Source: UBA7374 sp965660635
GTDB taxonomy: Bacteria; Verrucomicrobiota; Verrucomicrobiia; Opitutales; Coraliomargaritaceae
Direction of reading: 5' to 3'
DNA length: 51,190 bases
Assembly: GCA_965660635.1 (NCBI GenBank)
Contig: CBFIAS010000009.1
Location: 1-51,190 of the forward strand
Shown here: piece by piece, positions 8,215-16,215 of the stretch
How the letters are laid out: each line of letters starts with the position of its first letter
Numbering within the stretch: position 1 is the first letter of the stretch
Translations under genes and position numbers: made by a program
The notes under the pieces: model-generated
Told to the model about the DNA's origin: nothing
The model's input: only the letters and a program-made list of their open reading frames with translations
The model's database searches: none

Positions 8215-9439
8215 TGCGCAAGGCCTCCGCCGGTTTGAGGCGGGCCGCGCGAAACGCCGGAACCAGACCCGCCAGAGTCGAAATCAATACTGCGAAAAAC
8301 GTCACCATGATAAAATCCGATGCCAGGTAGTGCACCGGTATTTCATAGACATCGTAGACCCCGAGGAATCCGGCACTCGAATCCGAGAAGCGCATGTATG
8401 CGCCAAGGATCGGACCCCTGAAATGAAGGGCGAGCAACGCCATGCCAATGCCCAGCACAGTGCCTGCAGTCCCAATGATGAAGCCCTGCCAGCAATAACT
8501 GCAGGCCACCTCCAGCGGGCGCGCACCCATCGCCACGAGCAGGCCGATCTCACGTGTCTTGCGCAAAACCGCCATGGTCAATGCGATGGCTATGGAGAAG
8601 GCCGCCACCAGTATAATGAAGATGATAATAAACGAGATCACCCGCTTCTCCTGCTCGATCACAAAAAGAAAATCCCGGCTCGACTCGCGCCAGCTTACCG
8701 CCCGCATATGCGGCGCCAGGTACTCTGACTCCAGCCGTCCGGCAAAGGCATCCGCATCCACCCCCGGCCTGAGGCGCAGCACCACTCCGTGCACACTCTC
8801 CCCTAGCCCGTACAACTCCTGCATCACCCGCAGCGTGCAAATCATCATTCTTCCGTCCACCGTGGGCGAACGCGTGCGAAACAAGCCAATGACCTCAAAC
8901 TCCCGCGGCAGCAAGACCTCGTCCTCCTTCAACCGCTCCAGCATGAGTGGCGTAAAGACCTCCACCCGGTCGCCCGGCACCACACCGAGAGAGGCTGCCA
9001 GGCCATCGCCGAGAAAGATCCCCTCGTCATCGAAATCCTCCAGATCCCCCGACGTGATGAAGCGACGGATTGGCAGCACCCGCTCCTCCGCCACCGGATC
9101 GATCCCCCGGATTCCTGGAAACTCCGGCTTGTTGCCGAATTGCAACAGCACAACCCCTTCCGCGTAGGGAGCCAGGGCCAGGACCTCCGGCAAGTCCGCC
9201 ACTCCTGAAAAAGCCGACTCCCAGTCCGAAATCAGCTCTGGAGACTGGATGCGGATATCCCCGTAGGTCTCCACGATCCGGCTGCGGATGCCCTCGCCGA
9301 AGCCGTTCATCACGCTCTGCACGATAACGAGGACACAGACTCCAAGCGTGACCCCGACAATCGACATGCAGGTAAAAAACGACACACGCCTCCCCGTGGG
9401 AAACAACTGCTTGTAGGCGTGGTGAAAGAACCAAGGCAT
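8207..9439 (-). CDS. lolC: ABC transporter permease, LolC/LolE-type (FtsX fold)
   Basis: This 410-residue inner-membrane subunit has one TM helix near the N-terminus (SFFTCMSIVGVTLGVCVLVIV), a large periplasmic MacB-like domain, then three TM helices (FIIIFIILVAAFSIAIALTMAVL; LEVACSYCWQGFIIGTAGTVLGIG; ASDFIMVTFFAVLISTLAG). The cytoplasmic coupling segment LRKTREIGLLVAMGA and the tail PAFRAARLKPAEALR are typical of LolC/E. I took the start at 9439 (MPWFFHHAYKQLF), which fits the family; an upstream in-frame ATG at 9535 adds 32 atypical residues. Only one permease is present, so it probably works as a homodimer. Confidence 0.88.
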   Translation of the reverse strand: MPWFFHHAYKQLFPTGRRVSFFTCMSIVGVTLGVCVLVIVQSVMNGFGEGIRSRIVETYGDIRIQSPELISDWESAFSGVADLPEVLALAPYAEGVVLLQFGNKPEFPGIRGIDPVAEERVLPIRRFITSGDLEDFDDEGIFLGDGLAASLGVVPGDRVEVFTPLMLERLKEDEVLLPREFEVIGLFRTRSPTVDGRMMICTLRVMQELYGLGESVHGVVLRLRPGVDADAFAGRLESEYLAPHMRAVSWRESSRDFLFVIEQEKRVISFIIIFIILVAAFSIAIALTMAVLRKTREIGLLVAMGARPLEVACSYCWQGFIIGTAGTVLGIGMALLALHFRGPILGAYMRFSDSSAGFLGVYDVYEIPVHYLASDFIMVTFFAVLISTLAGLVPAFRAARLKPAEALRSE

Positions 9440-9716
9440 CCGGACAACACTCCACCAATCCGGCCTCCAGGGAAAGCGCAAAAGTGCGGTGCTACCGATC
9501 CGCGCTGATGGAAGTGGGTGCACCCCTGTCACCAATCAATTCCCTCCGCGCTCCCCGCGCCCTCCGCGGTTCATCATCTTTGTTTTGACAGCCTCGATGG
9601 CATCGCGGGGTCAAGGCCCGCAAAGGGCACTACTGGTGCCCGGGGCGGGACTTGTTCCAAGGAGCGCAGCGACGACATGACCGGATCCTGCATGGCAGGA
9701 GACCGGAACACCCGCA

Positions 9717-9746
<30 letters not shown>
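9440..9746. other. Gene-free stretch of about 300 bp between lolC and tRNA-Leu
   Basis: No convincing coding region is visible here. The stretch holds a CCGCG-rich, loosely periodic run (about 9544-9572), the first copy of the 51-bp repeat (9604-9654), a small inverted repeat tcctgc/gcagga (9686-9691 with 9695-9700), and the non-tRNA part of the second repeat copy (from 9717). Confidence 0.6.
9604..9654. repeat. 51-bp direct repeat, copy 1, containing a tRNA-Leu 3'-end fragment
   Basis: This segment is identical to 9717-9767. Its last 21 bases (9634-9654) reproduce the 3' end of the tRNA-Leu gene: the CCA, the 3' acceptor strand and part of the T arm. The first 30 bases repeat the flank immediately downstream of the tRNA. 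The match ends abruptly inside the T arm, so this copy is not a tRNA. Confidence 0.9.
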
Positions 9747-9832
<86 letters not shown>

Positions 9833-9922
9833 GGGGTGAGGTTGCAAAAACAAGCGGAAGCGGCTTGACGAGGCAAGTCCGGATCGAATTCTCAGGACGT
9901 ACTTTGACAGCAGCGGGAAGTC

Positions 9923-10204
9923 ATGCAATTTAATACAATGAGCGACGAACAAAGTCTTGAATCCTTTCGCTCCTCTTTGGATGCCAATCACGAATGGCCC
10001 TGCCTGTTCCCCTTCAAGTTCATTGTGCCGGCAGAACAGTGCGAAATCGTGCTCGAATTGTTCGCCGACGACCCGGTCCAGGCCCGGAATTCAAGAAATG
10101 GCCGTTTCACCGCATACACCATTGAGATACGCGTGCACTCTTGCGACGAAGTGATCGCCATCTACCAGAAAGTCGCGCAAATCCCCGGCGTAATCTCAAT
10201 GTAG
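9923..10204 (+). CDS. DUF493 (YbeD-like) small protein
   Basis: This 93-residue cytoplasmic protein fits the DUF493/YbeD family, with a ferredoxin-like ACT-type fold. Landmarks are WPCLFPFKFIVP near residue 25, a NSRNGRFTAYTIEI strand and the tail VIAIYQKVAQIPGVISM, all in the family's order. The role of the family is not firmly known; E. coli YbeD sits near lipoate genes, but no such neighbours are seen here. The start at 9923 has a GGGAAG Shine-Dalgarno about 5 nt upstream and is preferred over the ATG at 9938. Confidence 0.9.
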   Translation: MQFNTMSDEQSLESFRSSLDANHEWPCLFPFKFIVPAEQCEIVLELFADDPVQARNSRNGRFTAYTIEIRVHSCDEVIAIYQKVAQIPGVISM

Positions 10205-10256
10205 GGAAGCCTGCACTATGACGAATGCATCCAATAAGAAACTATCTTTGCATGCC

Positions 10257-10424
10257 CTAGCTTTCCAGGGTATCGAGAGCCGATCCAGAGACAGGAATCT
10301 CCCGCTGGAGGATCTCGCGAATCAAGCTGGCAACTGGGCGGTCGCCCTCCTTTTGGGCCTGTTCTTTCAGGCGCTCGAGGGTTTCTTGCTCCAGTTGCAG
10401 CGTTATCTGCTTGTAATTGTGCAT
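10257..10424 (-). CDS. Small ribbon-helix-helix-like protein (CopG/Arc type)
   Basis: This 55-residue ORF begins MHNYKQITLQLEQETLERLK and continues through an E/K-rich helix to SLIREILQREI. A short beta strand (KQITLQL) followed by two helices is the ribbon-helix-helix pattern of small DNA-binding proteins and antitoxins, and alternating residues Q-T-Q of the strand would contact DNA. No toxin gene is adjacent. It is divergent from a second RHH gene at 10558, with about 130 bp of comparatively AT-rich DNA between them. The call rests on pattern only. Confidence 0.6.
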   Translation of the reverse strand: MHNYKQITLQLEQETLERLKEQAQKEGDRPVASLIREILQREIPVSGSALDTLES

Positions 10425-10557
10425 CACCAAAGTATGTTTTGGGATGCAAAACAGAGTCCGTTACCTCGTCAACCACAGATTAGATGATTCATTAAAAAAA
10501 TAGTGATTATTTTACTTTACCATTGACCGAGAATGAAAAACAACCCTGTGTTTAAAT

Positions 10558-10764
10558 ATGGCACCAAGACCCAGAAAATATAAGAATCCCGCCCAGATCT
10601 CCTTACGGATTGACCTTTCACTATTGCAAGAGATTGACCGTCGTCGCGCCAAGGCTGGCGTCACCCGGTCCGACTTCATTAATGCAGTTCTCAAGCAACA
10701 CATGGAAAAGTATCCAAAAGGCTCCAGCGATCTTCGGTATCCCGCACCGGGATCCTCCCTGTAA
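10558..10764 (+). CDS. Ribbon-helix-helix (CopG-family) protein
   Basis: This 68-residue protein has an N-terminal basic arm (APRPRKYKNP), a beta strand (AQISLRID), helix A (LSLLQEIDRRRAKAG), the turn VTRSDFI, and helix B (NAVLKQHMEKY). This is a canonical CopG/RHH layout, with S-R-D/F in the helix-turn characteristic of chromosomal antitoxins and small repressors. No toxin follows: the next gene is msrA after 115 bp. It is divergent from another putative RHH gene, and the AT-rich spacer is a plausible shared operator. A DNA-binding role is inferred from fold. Confidence 0.8.
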   Translation: MAPRPRKYKNPAQISLRIDLSLLQEIDRRRAKAGVTRSDFINAVLKQHMEKYPKGSSDLRYPAPGSSL

Positions 10765-10879
10765 AATCGCCTCGTCCTTCGGGATCCAGCTCCCTGCGTT
10801 CTTCGGGTCAAGAGAATGCAGGAACTTTGTGCGCCCATTGAGAATTGAACTTCTTTCTCTAGCCCGTTACATTTATTGG

Positions 10880-11551
10880 ATGATCGTATTCAAAAAGCAC
10901 GGGCTTCTGCCGATTAGCTGGACATTGCTTCTCCTCGCCACAGCCTGCGGAAAGGTAAACCAAAGCGATTCTCCAAAGCTTTCCGGACAGTCCGGATCGC
11001 AGACCAGCGAAACCTCCGGCATGCCAACTGAAAAGGATCAAAACGCACTTGAAACTGCCACCTTCGGAGCGGGCTGTTTCTGGTGCGTTGAAGCCGTCTT
11101 TGCCATGCTCGACGGAGTTGCCGCAGTGGAGTCCGGCTACATGGGCGGCCAGACAAAAGACCCGGACTACCGCTCCATCTGTACCGGGCAGACCGGTCAT
11201 GCCGAAGTCGTGCGCATTGATTTCGACCCGGAGATCATCTCCTACGAAGCCCTGCTCGACTGGTTCTGGCGCTCGCATGACCCCACCACCCTGAACCGGC
11301 AGGGTGCGGATGTCGGCACGCAATACCGCTCCGTCGTCTTCTACCACAGCGAGGCGCAGCGGGAATCAGCTGAAGCCTCAAAAAATGCAGCCCAACCTTC
11401 ATTCAAGAATCCCATTGTCACGGAAATCACTCCTGCGGAAACCTTCTATCCCGCAGAGGACTACCACCAGGACTACTATCAAGCCAACCGTGCCGCACCC
11501 TATTGCCAGTTTGTCATCCGGCCGAAGTTGAAAAAGCTGGAACTTGAATAA
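10880..11551 (+). CDS. msrA: Peptide-methionine (S)-S-oxide reductase, lipoprotein form
   Basis: MsrA reduces methionine-S-sulfoxide in proteins. The catalytic motif GCFWC is at residues 65-69 (nucleophile Cys66), followed by GYMGGQTKDPDYRSICTG, GHAEVV, RQGADVGTQYRS and PAEDYHQDY, all conserved. Unlike the common cytosolic enzyme, this 223-residue form starts with a charged end, a hydrophobic stretch (LLPISWTLLLL) and a lipobox ATAC (Cys23). It is therefore predicted to be lipidated and to repair envelope proteins. The start at 10880 gives that signal peptide; the open frame extends upstream to 10610 but overlaps the RHH gene and is unrelated. No recycling cysteine pair near the C-terminus is obvious. 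Confidence 0.94.
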   Translation: MIVFKKHGLLPISWTLLLLATACGKVNQSDSPKLSGQSGSQTSETSGMPTEKDQNALETATFGAGCFWCVEAVFAMLDGVAAVESGYMGGQTKDPDYRSICTGQTGHAEVVRIDFDPEIISYEALLDWFWRSHDPTTLNRQGADVGTQYRSVVFYHSEAQRESAEASKNAAQPSFKNPIVTEITPAETFYPAEDYHQDYYQANRAAPYCQFVIRPKLKKLELE

Positions 11552-11590
11552 TCCCCACTTCTGCCACTTACTACAGATTGGAAATGTATT

Positions 11591-12601
11591 ATGGCGGCAA
11601 GGAAGAGGCGTAAAAGAAACACAGCGAAACGGGCTTCCCGCAACCAAGGCGGACTCCCCGGGGCGATCCGCAGGCTCTTCCGGCGCGGACTGATTCTACT
11701 CTTCGCCTTTTTCGCAGTGGTGGCTGGCCTGTATTTCCTTGGTCCCCAGCCTGTCCGCCAAAAGATCGGGCAATTGGCAACCATCCTGATCGACAGGATC
11801 CGGCATCAGGAGTGGATGCCCGCGCCAATGGAGCGCGCCCTTGACCAGGCACAAGATGCCGTTTCCCGGAGTGAGGGACTACTGGTCGATGGCGGCGAGC
11901 TCGGCTTCAATGCAGACCCCCTGCTGGCTGGACTGCCGGAATGCAGGCAGCCCACTCGCGTCCTGCGAAATGTTGCCTCGGTAAACCTTTTTGACGAAGC
12001 CAGCCGCATGACCCGCTGCATCGCCCTGCGCCTCCCTGCTGCGGAAGGCTCCCCACCGGCGGGCGAATCTCTTCTCGAGCGCCTCCCCATGGATCCCCGT
12101 GTACCGGACCTGCGCACCGGGCAGATGACAGACGGACCTTGGACGGCCCAGCCTTTGTTCCCGCCGGATGTCCTCTCCGCTTCCCTTAAGACAGGGAATA
12201 TGAAGGACGTGCTCCTTCCCACTTCAGCTCTTCCCATGCGCGAACCCTTCCTCGAAGACATATGGAAGGCCCTGATGCAGGAAATCTCTGTCCGCTATCC
12301 GGAACGCTATGGCGACGTCTGGCTCTATGTCGGCCCAATCTTGGCCCCCGGTGGTGACCGGCTGGCTTCCGGCATCCCTGTGCCGGAGCATTTCTACGCG
12401 ATCGTTTTCGACATCACTGCCGGGGGCTGGCTTCGGGCCATCGCATTTCTGGTGCCCCACGAAAATCCGCCGCAATCCATTGCCGAGTGCATCACTTCAA
12501 TCGAGGCGATCGAATCGCTCACCGGGATGCGCTTTCTACCTGAATTGAACCAGGAAGCCTACAGCAGGCTGCGCCAATGGGTCAGCCCCCGCCTCTGGTA
12601 A
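11591..12601 (+). CDS. Membrane-anchored relative of NUC1-type DNA/RNA non-specific endonucleases, active site degenerate
   Basis: The 336-residue protein starts with a basic cytoplasmic segment and one TM helix (about residues 33-50), so the rest is periplasmic. From about residue 127 it follows the NUC1/EndA fold: ASVNLFDEASRMTRCIALRL matches the usual 'Y.V.YD...P.WVAYRL', and TGNMKDVLLP matches 'SNM.PQ'. The catalytic DRGHLAP, however, reads TAQPLFP near residues 185-191, so the His appears to be Pro, and the downstream metal-ligand Asn is not evident. The later LYVGPI strand is kept. It may be a non-catalytic binding protein. It follows msrA by 39 bp and may share its transcript. Confidence 0.65.
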   Translation: MAARKRRKRNTAKRASRNQGGLPGAIRRLFRRGLILLFAFFAVVAGLYFLGPQPVRQKIGQLATILIDRIRHQEWMPAPMERALDQAQDAVSRSEGLLVDGGELGFNADPLLAGLPECRQPTRVLRNVASVNLFDEASRMTRCIALRLPAAEGSPPAGESLLERLPMDPRVPDLRTGQMTDGPWTAQPLFPPDVLSASLKTGNMKDVLLPTSALPMREPFLEDIWKALMQEISVRYPERYGDVWLYVGPILAPGGDRLASGIPVPEHFYAIVFDITAGGWLRAIAFLVPHENPPQSIAECITSIEAIESLTGMRFLPELNQEAYSRLRQWVSPRLW

Positions 12602-12666
12602 GACCTCTTCGATTTAATTCTGATATAGTGGCGGAAGGGCATTTTGTTGCGGAACAAGTCGGCCCG

Positions 12667-12694
12667 TGTGGAGCGGGTCGAGACCCGTGCCACA
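12667..12694. repeat. REP-like palindromic hairpin
   Basis: The 13-base arms tgtggagcgggtc (12667-12679) and gacccgtgccaca (12682-12694) pair with two mismatches around a 2-base turn, in a 132-bp gap between convergent genes. There is no T run, so it is not a clear terminator. It resembles extragenic palindromes that occur in many copies per genome. Confidence 0.5.
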
Positions 12695-12734
12695 AGGGAT
12701 AACGCCTGCTGGCTGGCCGTTCCGCATCCAGATC

Positions 12735-13340
12735 CTACTTCGCCAGATCGTAGAGCGCGTAGCCCGACATCAAATTGGGTGCAAAACGGCACTCATCCCG
12801 CCAGTTGCCGCAAAGATAGACGCGGTTGCGGATCCCTATCCCGCGCGAACTGCAAAATTCCTCAAATTCCCGGATGGAGAACGGGTTCGCCCGGATGCTC
12901 TCGTTCCAGGCCTTGGAGAAAACCTCGTTGCGCACACGGCGACCGCTTGCCAGATAACTCCAGCGGTTCTTCCAGAAACCGTAGTTGACGAAGCCCACAG
13001 TGACGGCACGTCCAACCCGCAGGCTTTCATCGAGTATCTGGTCAGGAGCATCGAGCAGATCCACCGAGCGGCTGAGAATGACACGGTCGAAAGCATTCTC
13101 CGGAAACGTAGTGAGAAAATCACCGACATCCCCATGATAGGCAGGCACACCGCGCTTGATACAACCGAGGATGCGCTCGAAATCAATGTCCACGCCCACG
13201 CCATAGGTTGATCTTTTCTGCTTTAAATAATCCAGGAGAAGCCCGCGGCCGCAGCCCAGGTCGAGCACGCGGTCGCCTTCCCCCACCCATCGGGCGATGA
13301 TCTGGTAATCCACCTGGCGCTTCTTGTGATCTGTGTTCAT
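12735..13340 (-). CDS. metW: MetW-type methyltransferase-fold protein
   Basis: This 201-residue class-I SAM-dependent methyltransferase-fold protein works alongside MetX in homoserine acetylation and methionine synthesis, but its reaction is not firmly established. Motif I is VLDLGCGRGLLLDYL near residue 25, followed by VDIDFERILGCIKRG, the motif II region DRVILSRSVDLL, and the family signature NYGFWKNRW. The ATG at 13340 shares one base with the metX stop (TGATG), so it is translationally coupled to metX; a TTG one codon upstream is less likely. Confidence 0.93.
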   Translation of the reverse strand: MNTDHKKRQVDYQIIARWVGEGDRVLDLGCGRGLLLDYLKQKRSTYGVGVDIDFERILGCIKRGVPAYHGDVGDFLTTFPENAFDRVILSRSVDLLDAPDQILDESLRVGRAVTVGFVNYGFWKNRWSYLASGRRVRNEVFSKAWNESIRANPFSIREFEEFCSSRGIGIRNRVYLCGNWRDECRFAPNLMSGYALYDLAK

Positions 13341-14479
13341 CAACCGAGAAAATTGCGGATCAGCGCGTCCAGCCGGGGCGAGCGCAGGAGAAAGGAGTCG
13401 TGCCCGGAATCCACCGCCAGCTCCGCGTAGCTGGCGTTCTTGCCCAGCCGCAGGAGCGACTCGACGATCTCGCGGTTGCCCTGCGGTGGATAGAGCCAGT
13501 CCGAGGTGAACCCCACCACCAGTCCGCGCGAGGAGACGGCGGAAAGCGAGGCATCGAGGGAATTATCCGGGCCGTGCAGGTCGAAGCGGTCGAGCGCCTT
13601 GGTCAGGTAGAGATAGGTGTTGGCGTCAAAACGAGAAACGAATGCCTGTCCCTGGTAGCGCAGGTAGCTTTCGACTTCGAACTCCACGTCAAAGTGCTCC
13701 ATCGGTTCATGCGAGTGACGGCGCTTACGCCCGAATCTGGCCTCCATCCCGGCGTCGGAAAGATAGGTGATGTGAGCCATCATCCGGGACACGGAGAGGC
13801 CCTCACCCGGTTGCTCGCCGTCCGGGTAGTTGCCCTGCATCCATCCTGGATCACTGATAATGGCCTGCCGGCCAGTATCGTTGAAGGCGATCGCCTGGGC
13901 ATTATGGCGGGCACAGCAGGCCAGCGCGATGTAGCTCCCTACGCGCTCCGGATAAGCGATCGCCCACTGTAGTGTCTGCATGCCCCCCATGCTGCCGCCG
14001 ATCACCGAGTACAGGCGGTCGATTCCAAGCGAGTCGATCAACAGGGCCTGGGCCTTCACCATGTCTCCGACCGTCAGCTTGGGAAAATCCAGGTTGTAGC
14101 GGCGGCCGGTCTCCGGGTTGATCGAGACCGGGCCGGTCGAGCCACTGCAACCGCCCAAAACATTGGAGCAGATCACATGGAAGCGGTTCGTGTCGATCGG
14201 CTTGCCTGGCCCGACCATGAAGTTCCACCAGCCCGGCTTGCGCTCCTCCATGTCATGCACGCCGGCGCAGTGGTGATTGCCGGTGAGAGCGTGGCAAATG
14301 AGGATCGCATTGTCCCGGGCTTTATTCAGGTGGCCATAGGTCTCGTAGCGCAGGGTCAGCCCGGGAATGCACCCGCCGGACTCGAAATGGAAGGGTTCCC
14401 CGTGGTGGTAGTCGCGGCAGGCTACTAGGCCGATTTCACCGACGCCTGACGAGTTCGGTTCTGCGGAAGAATCTATCAT
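13340..14479 (-). CDS. metX: Homoserine O-acetyltransferase (MetX)
   Basis: MetX acylates the hydroxyl of homoserine, opening the methionine branch. The 379-residue alpha/beta-hydrolase has the nucleophile elbow GGSMGGMQ (Ser163), the early LTLRYETYG and CHALTGNHH segments, SNVLGGCSGSTGP, and the catalytic His in DSGHDSFLL near the C-terminus. Whether acetyl or succinyl is used cannot be settled by eye. It precedes metW with a 1-base overlap. The 90-bp leader shows no riboswitch that I can recognise. Confidence 0.95.
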   Translation of the reverse strand: MIDSSAEPNSSGVGEIGLVACRDYHHGEPFHFESGGCIPGLTLRYETYGHLNKARDNAILICHALTGNHHCAGVHDMEERKPGWWNFMVGPGKPIDTNRFHVICSNVLGGCSGSTGPVSINPETGRRYNLDFPKLTVGDMVKAQALLIDSLGIDRLYSVIGGSMGGMQTLQWAIAYPERVGSYIALACCARHNAQAIAFNDTGRQAIISDPGWMQGNYPDGEQPGEGLSVSRMMAHITYLSDAGMEARFGRKRRHSHEPMEHFDVEFEVESYLRYQGQAFVSRFDANTYLYLTKALDRFDLHGPDNSLDASLSAVSSRGLVVGFTSDWLYPPQGNREIVESLLRLGKNASYAELAVDSGHDSFLLRSPRLDALIRNFLG

Positions 14480-14569
14480 GCAACATGCGTGGCCGGATTT
14501 GGGACTGCATTGGCCATCTTCGACGATGCCAATTGCCCGTGCCGCCGAGTCAATACAATACGCCTGCCC

Positions 14570-16174
14570 TCAAGGGAGCGGCTGCACCTCCATGATCTTG
14601 AAGTTGTTCTCCGACACAGCGTCCTCACCCGGCTCATCGATCCGTACCACAGCACCGATGCGCAACCGCTCGCTGGAATGGGCAGGGGGAACCGGCGCGA
14701 ATATCCGCTGTGAAAATGCCTCGCCCGGCCGGGTCGAGCGCAGGGTGAAAGCCTGCGGCGCGGAATCCCCGGAAAGCTCGACCGTCAACTCGCCACCGGA
14801 AAGCCACTGGTTGCCGCGGTTCTGGATAAGTATCTCGACTGGAACAGTCGTGCCCGGCAGGGCATCGGCAGGCAGGTGGATATCCGCCAGCGCAATGTCC
14901 GATAGAGCAGCCTGTCCCGTATTGCCGAGGCGGCTCCAGTCAATCCATCCGCCCCCGTAGAGCGGATCCGGACCAAGCGCGCCGGAGTCGTTCAAACTCT
15001 GCTTCAACTCCGCAACAGCCTGTTCAGCGGGCCGCAGTGGATTGCGTGAGATCAAAACAGCCAGCGTCCCGCTGACGAAGGGGGCAGCCGCGGAAGTGCC
15101 TGTGAAAAGTTGCGAATCCCCCTCCCCTTGAGCGGACAGGATGGCCACACCGGGCGCGGCGAAATCAATCTCCTCGGATTGATTGGGAAAGCCCGCCTGC
15201 CGCTGCCTCGCGTCAACCGCCGTCACTGCCAGCACCTCCCGATAAGCAGCCGGGTACGGCAGGCTGGCGTAGCTGTCATTGCCCGCCGAGGCAACCATCA
15301 GGACTCCCCGCTCATCGGCATACTGCACGGCATGCCGAAGCAACGCGCTGTTTTCATAAAGCCCCAAGCTCAGGTTAATGATCCGTGCGCCGCTCTCCAC
15401 CGCATGAATAATTCCCTCCGCCGCGTGGAAACTGTGCCCGAGCCCGTCCTCATCCAGCACGCGCACGATGAGCAGGCTGGATCCCGGAGCAACGCCCTCT
15501 TTCCCTCCAATGATCGAGGCAACCGCCGTGCCGTGCTCCGCCCCCGGATCATCCAGATGCTCACCGGCCAGAACAAGCTCCTCGACATCCACCCCTTCGA
15601 AGGTCTTGTGCCCGGACAAGCCGGAATCCAGAACGGCCACCAGTACCCCGGAGCCGTCACCTTCCCGGGCACCGCTTATTTGCGACGCCGTCAGGTTGTA
15701 CGGAGCCAGATTCAACATTGCAACTGGTCGGGCTACCTCCGGCGGAACGGGCCGCGAGATACGGAAGTTGAAACTGGCCTCAACGGAGTCCAACGGCGCC
15801 TTCAAGCGGGACAAGACGGAAGTCTCCAGACGAAGCACACCCAGCGCATCAATCCGGCCCAGTGGCCTCAGTCCGGCAGCTTCAAGGGCGGCCAGATAGT
15901 CGAGATAGGCCTGACGGTCTTTAAAAGTAAGCACCACCTCGCCCTCAACCGCGCCTTCCGGATAGCGGAACCGTGGTTTTTCCGGCGTGGGCTGCCAGTC
16001 AGCAAACCGGGATCCCGGCAAAACCGGATCCTTAACCGTGGATTTCCGCGTCAGGACTTCCTCTGGAGGCTCCGGAGCAGATGGCGCACTGCCCATCTGC
16101 CAGCCAATGTAGAGACCGAACAAAACGACCAGCGCAAAAACTGAAAAACGGAGTGGTAATTTAGACTTCTTCAT
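14570..16174 (-). CDS. Membrane-anchored subtilisin-like (S8) serine protease
   Basis: The 534-residue protein has an N-terminal TM anchor (about residues 9-26), a proline-rich linker, a propeptide-like region (about 75-140), and a complete S8 catalytic domain. The triad is Asp183 (VLDSGLSGH), His214 (EHGTAVASIIGG) and Ser361 (GTSAAAPFVSG), with the oxyanion Asn299 in ASAGND. From about residue 425 a beta-sandwich follows (VPVEILIQNRGNQWLSGGELTVEL), like CARDB adhesion-type domains. It is predicted to act in the periplasm or at the surface, attached to the inner membrane. It ends 90 bp before metX and has no clear functional link to it. Confidence 0.92.
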   Translation of the reverse strand: MKKSKLPLRFSVFALVVLFGLYIGWQMGSAPSAPEPPEEVLTRKSTVKDPVLPGSRFADWQPTPEKPRFRYPEGAVEGEVVLTFKDRQAYLDYLAALEAAGLRPLGRIDALGVLRLETSVLSRLKAPLDSVEASFNFRISRPVPPEVARPVAMLNLAPYNLTASQISGAREGDGSGVLVAVLDSGLSGHKTFEGVDVEELVLAGEHLDDPGAEHGTAVASIIGGKEGVAPGSSLLIVRVLDEDGLGHSFHAAEGIIHAVESGARIINLSLGLYENSALLRHAVQYADERGVLMVASAGNDSYASLPYPAAYREVLAVTAVDARQRQAGFPNQSEEIDFAAPGVAILSAQGEGDSQLFTGTSAAAPFVSGTLAVLISRNPLRPAEQAVAELKQSLNDSGALGPDPLYGGGWIDWSRLGNTGQAALSDIALADIHLPADALPGTTVPVEILIQNRGNQWLSGGELTVELSGDSAPQAFTLRSTRPGEAFSQRIFAPVPPAHSSERLRIGAVVRIDEPGEDAVSENNFKIMEVQPLP

Positions 16175-16215
16175 ACGGACTTATCCAAGAGAGACGCTAT
16201 GGGCGCATGCCGGTA

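Noticed and set aside
9544..9572. CCGCG-rich near-periodic run that could be a short tandem repeat
   Set aside because: The units differ in length and sequence; it is noted only as part of the gene-free stretch.
10610..10879. A 90-residue N-terminal extension of MsrA
   Set aside because: It overlaps the RHH gene in another frame and would bury the signal peptide and lipobox that start at 10880.
14480..14569. Possible SAM riboswitch in the metX leader
   Set aside because: The 90-bp leader shows none of the conserved SAM-I or SAM-II cores that I can recognise.
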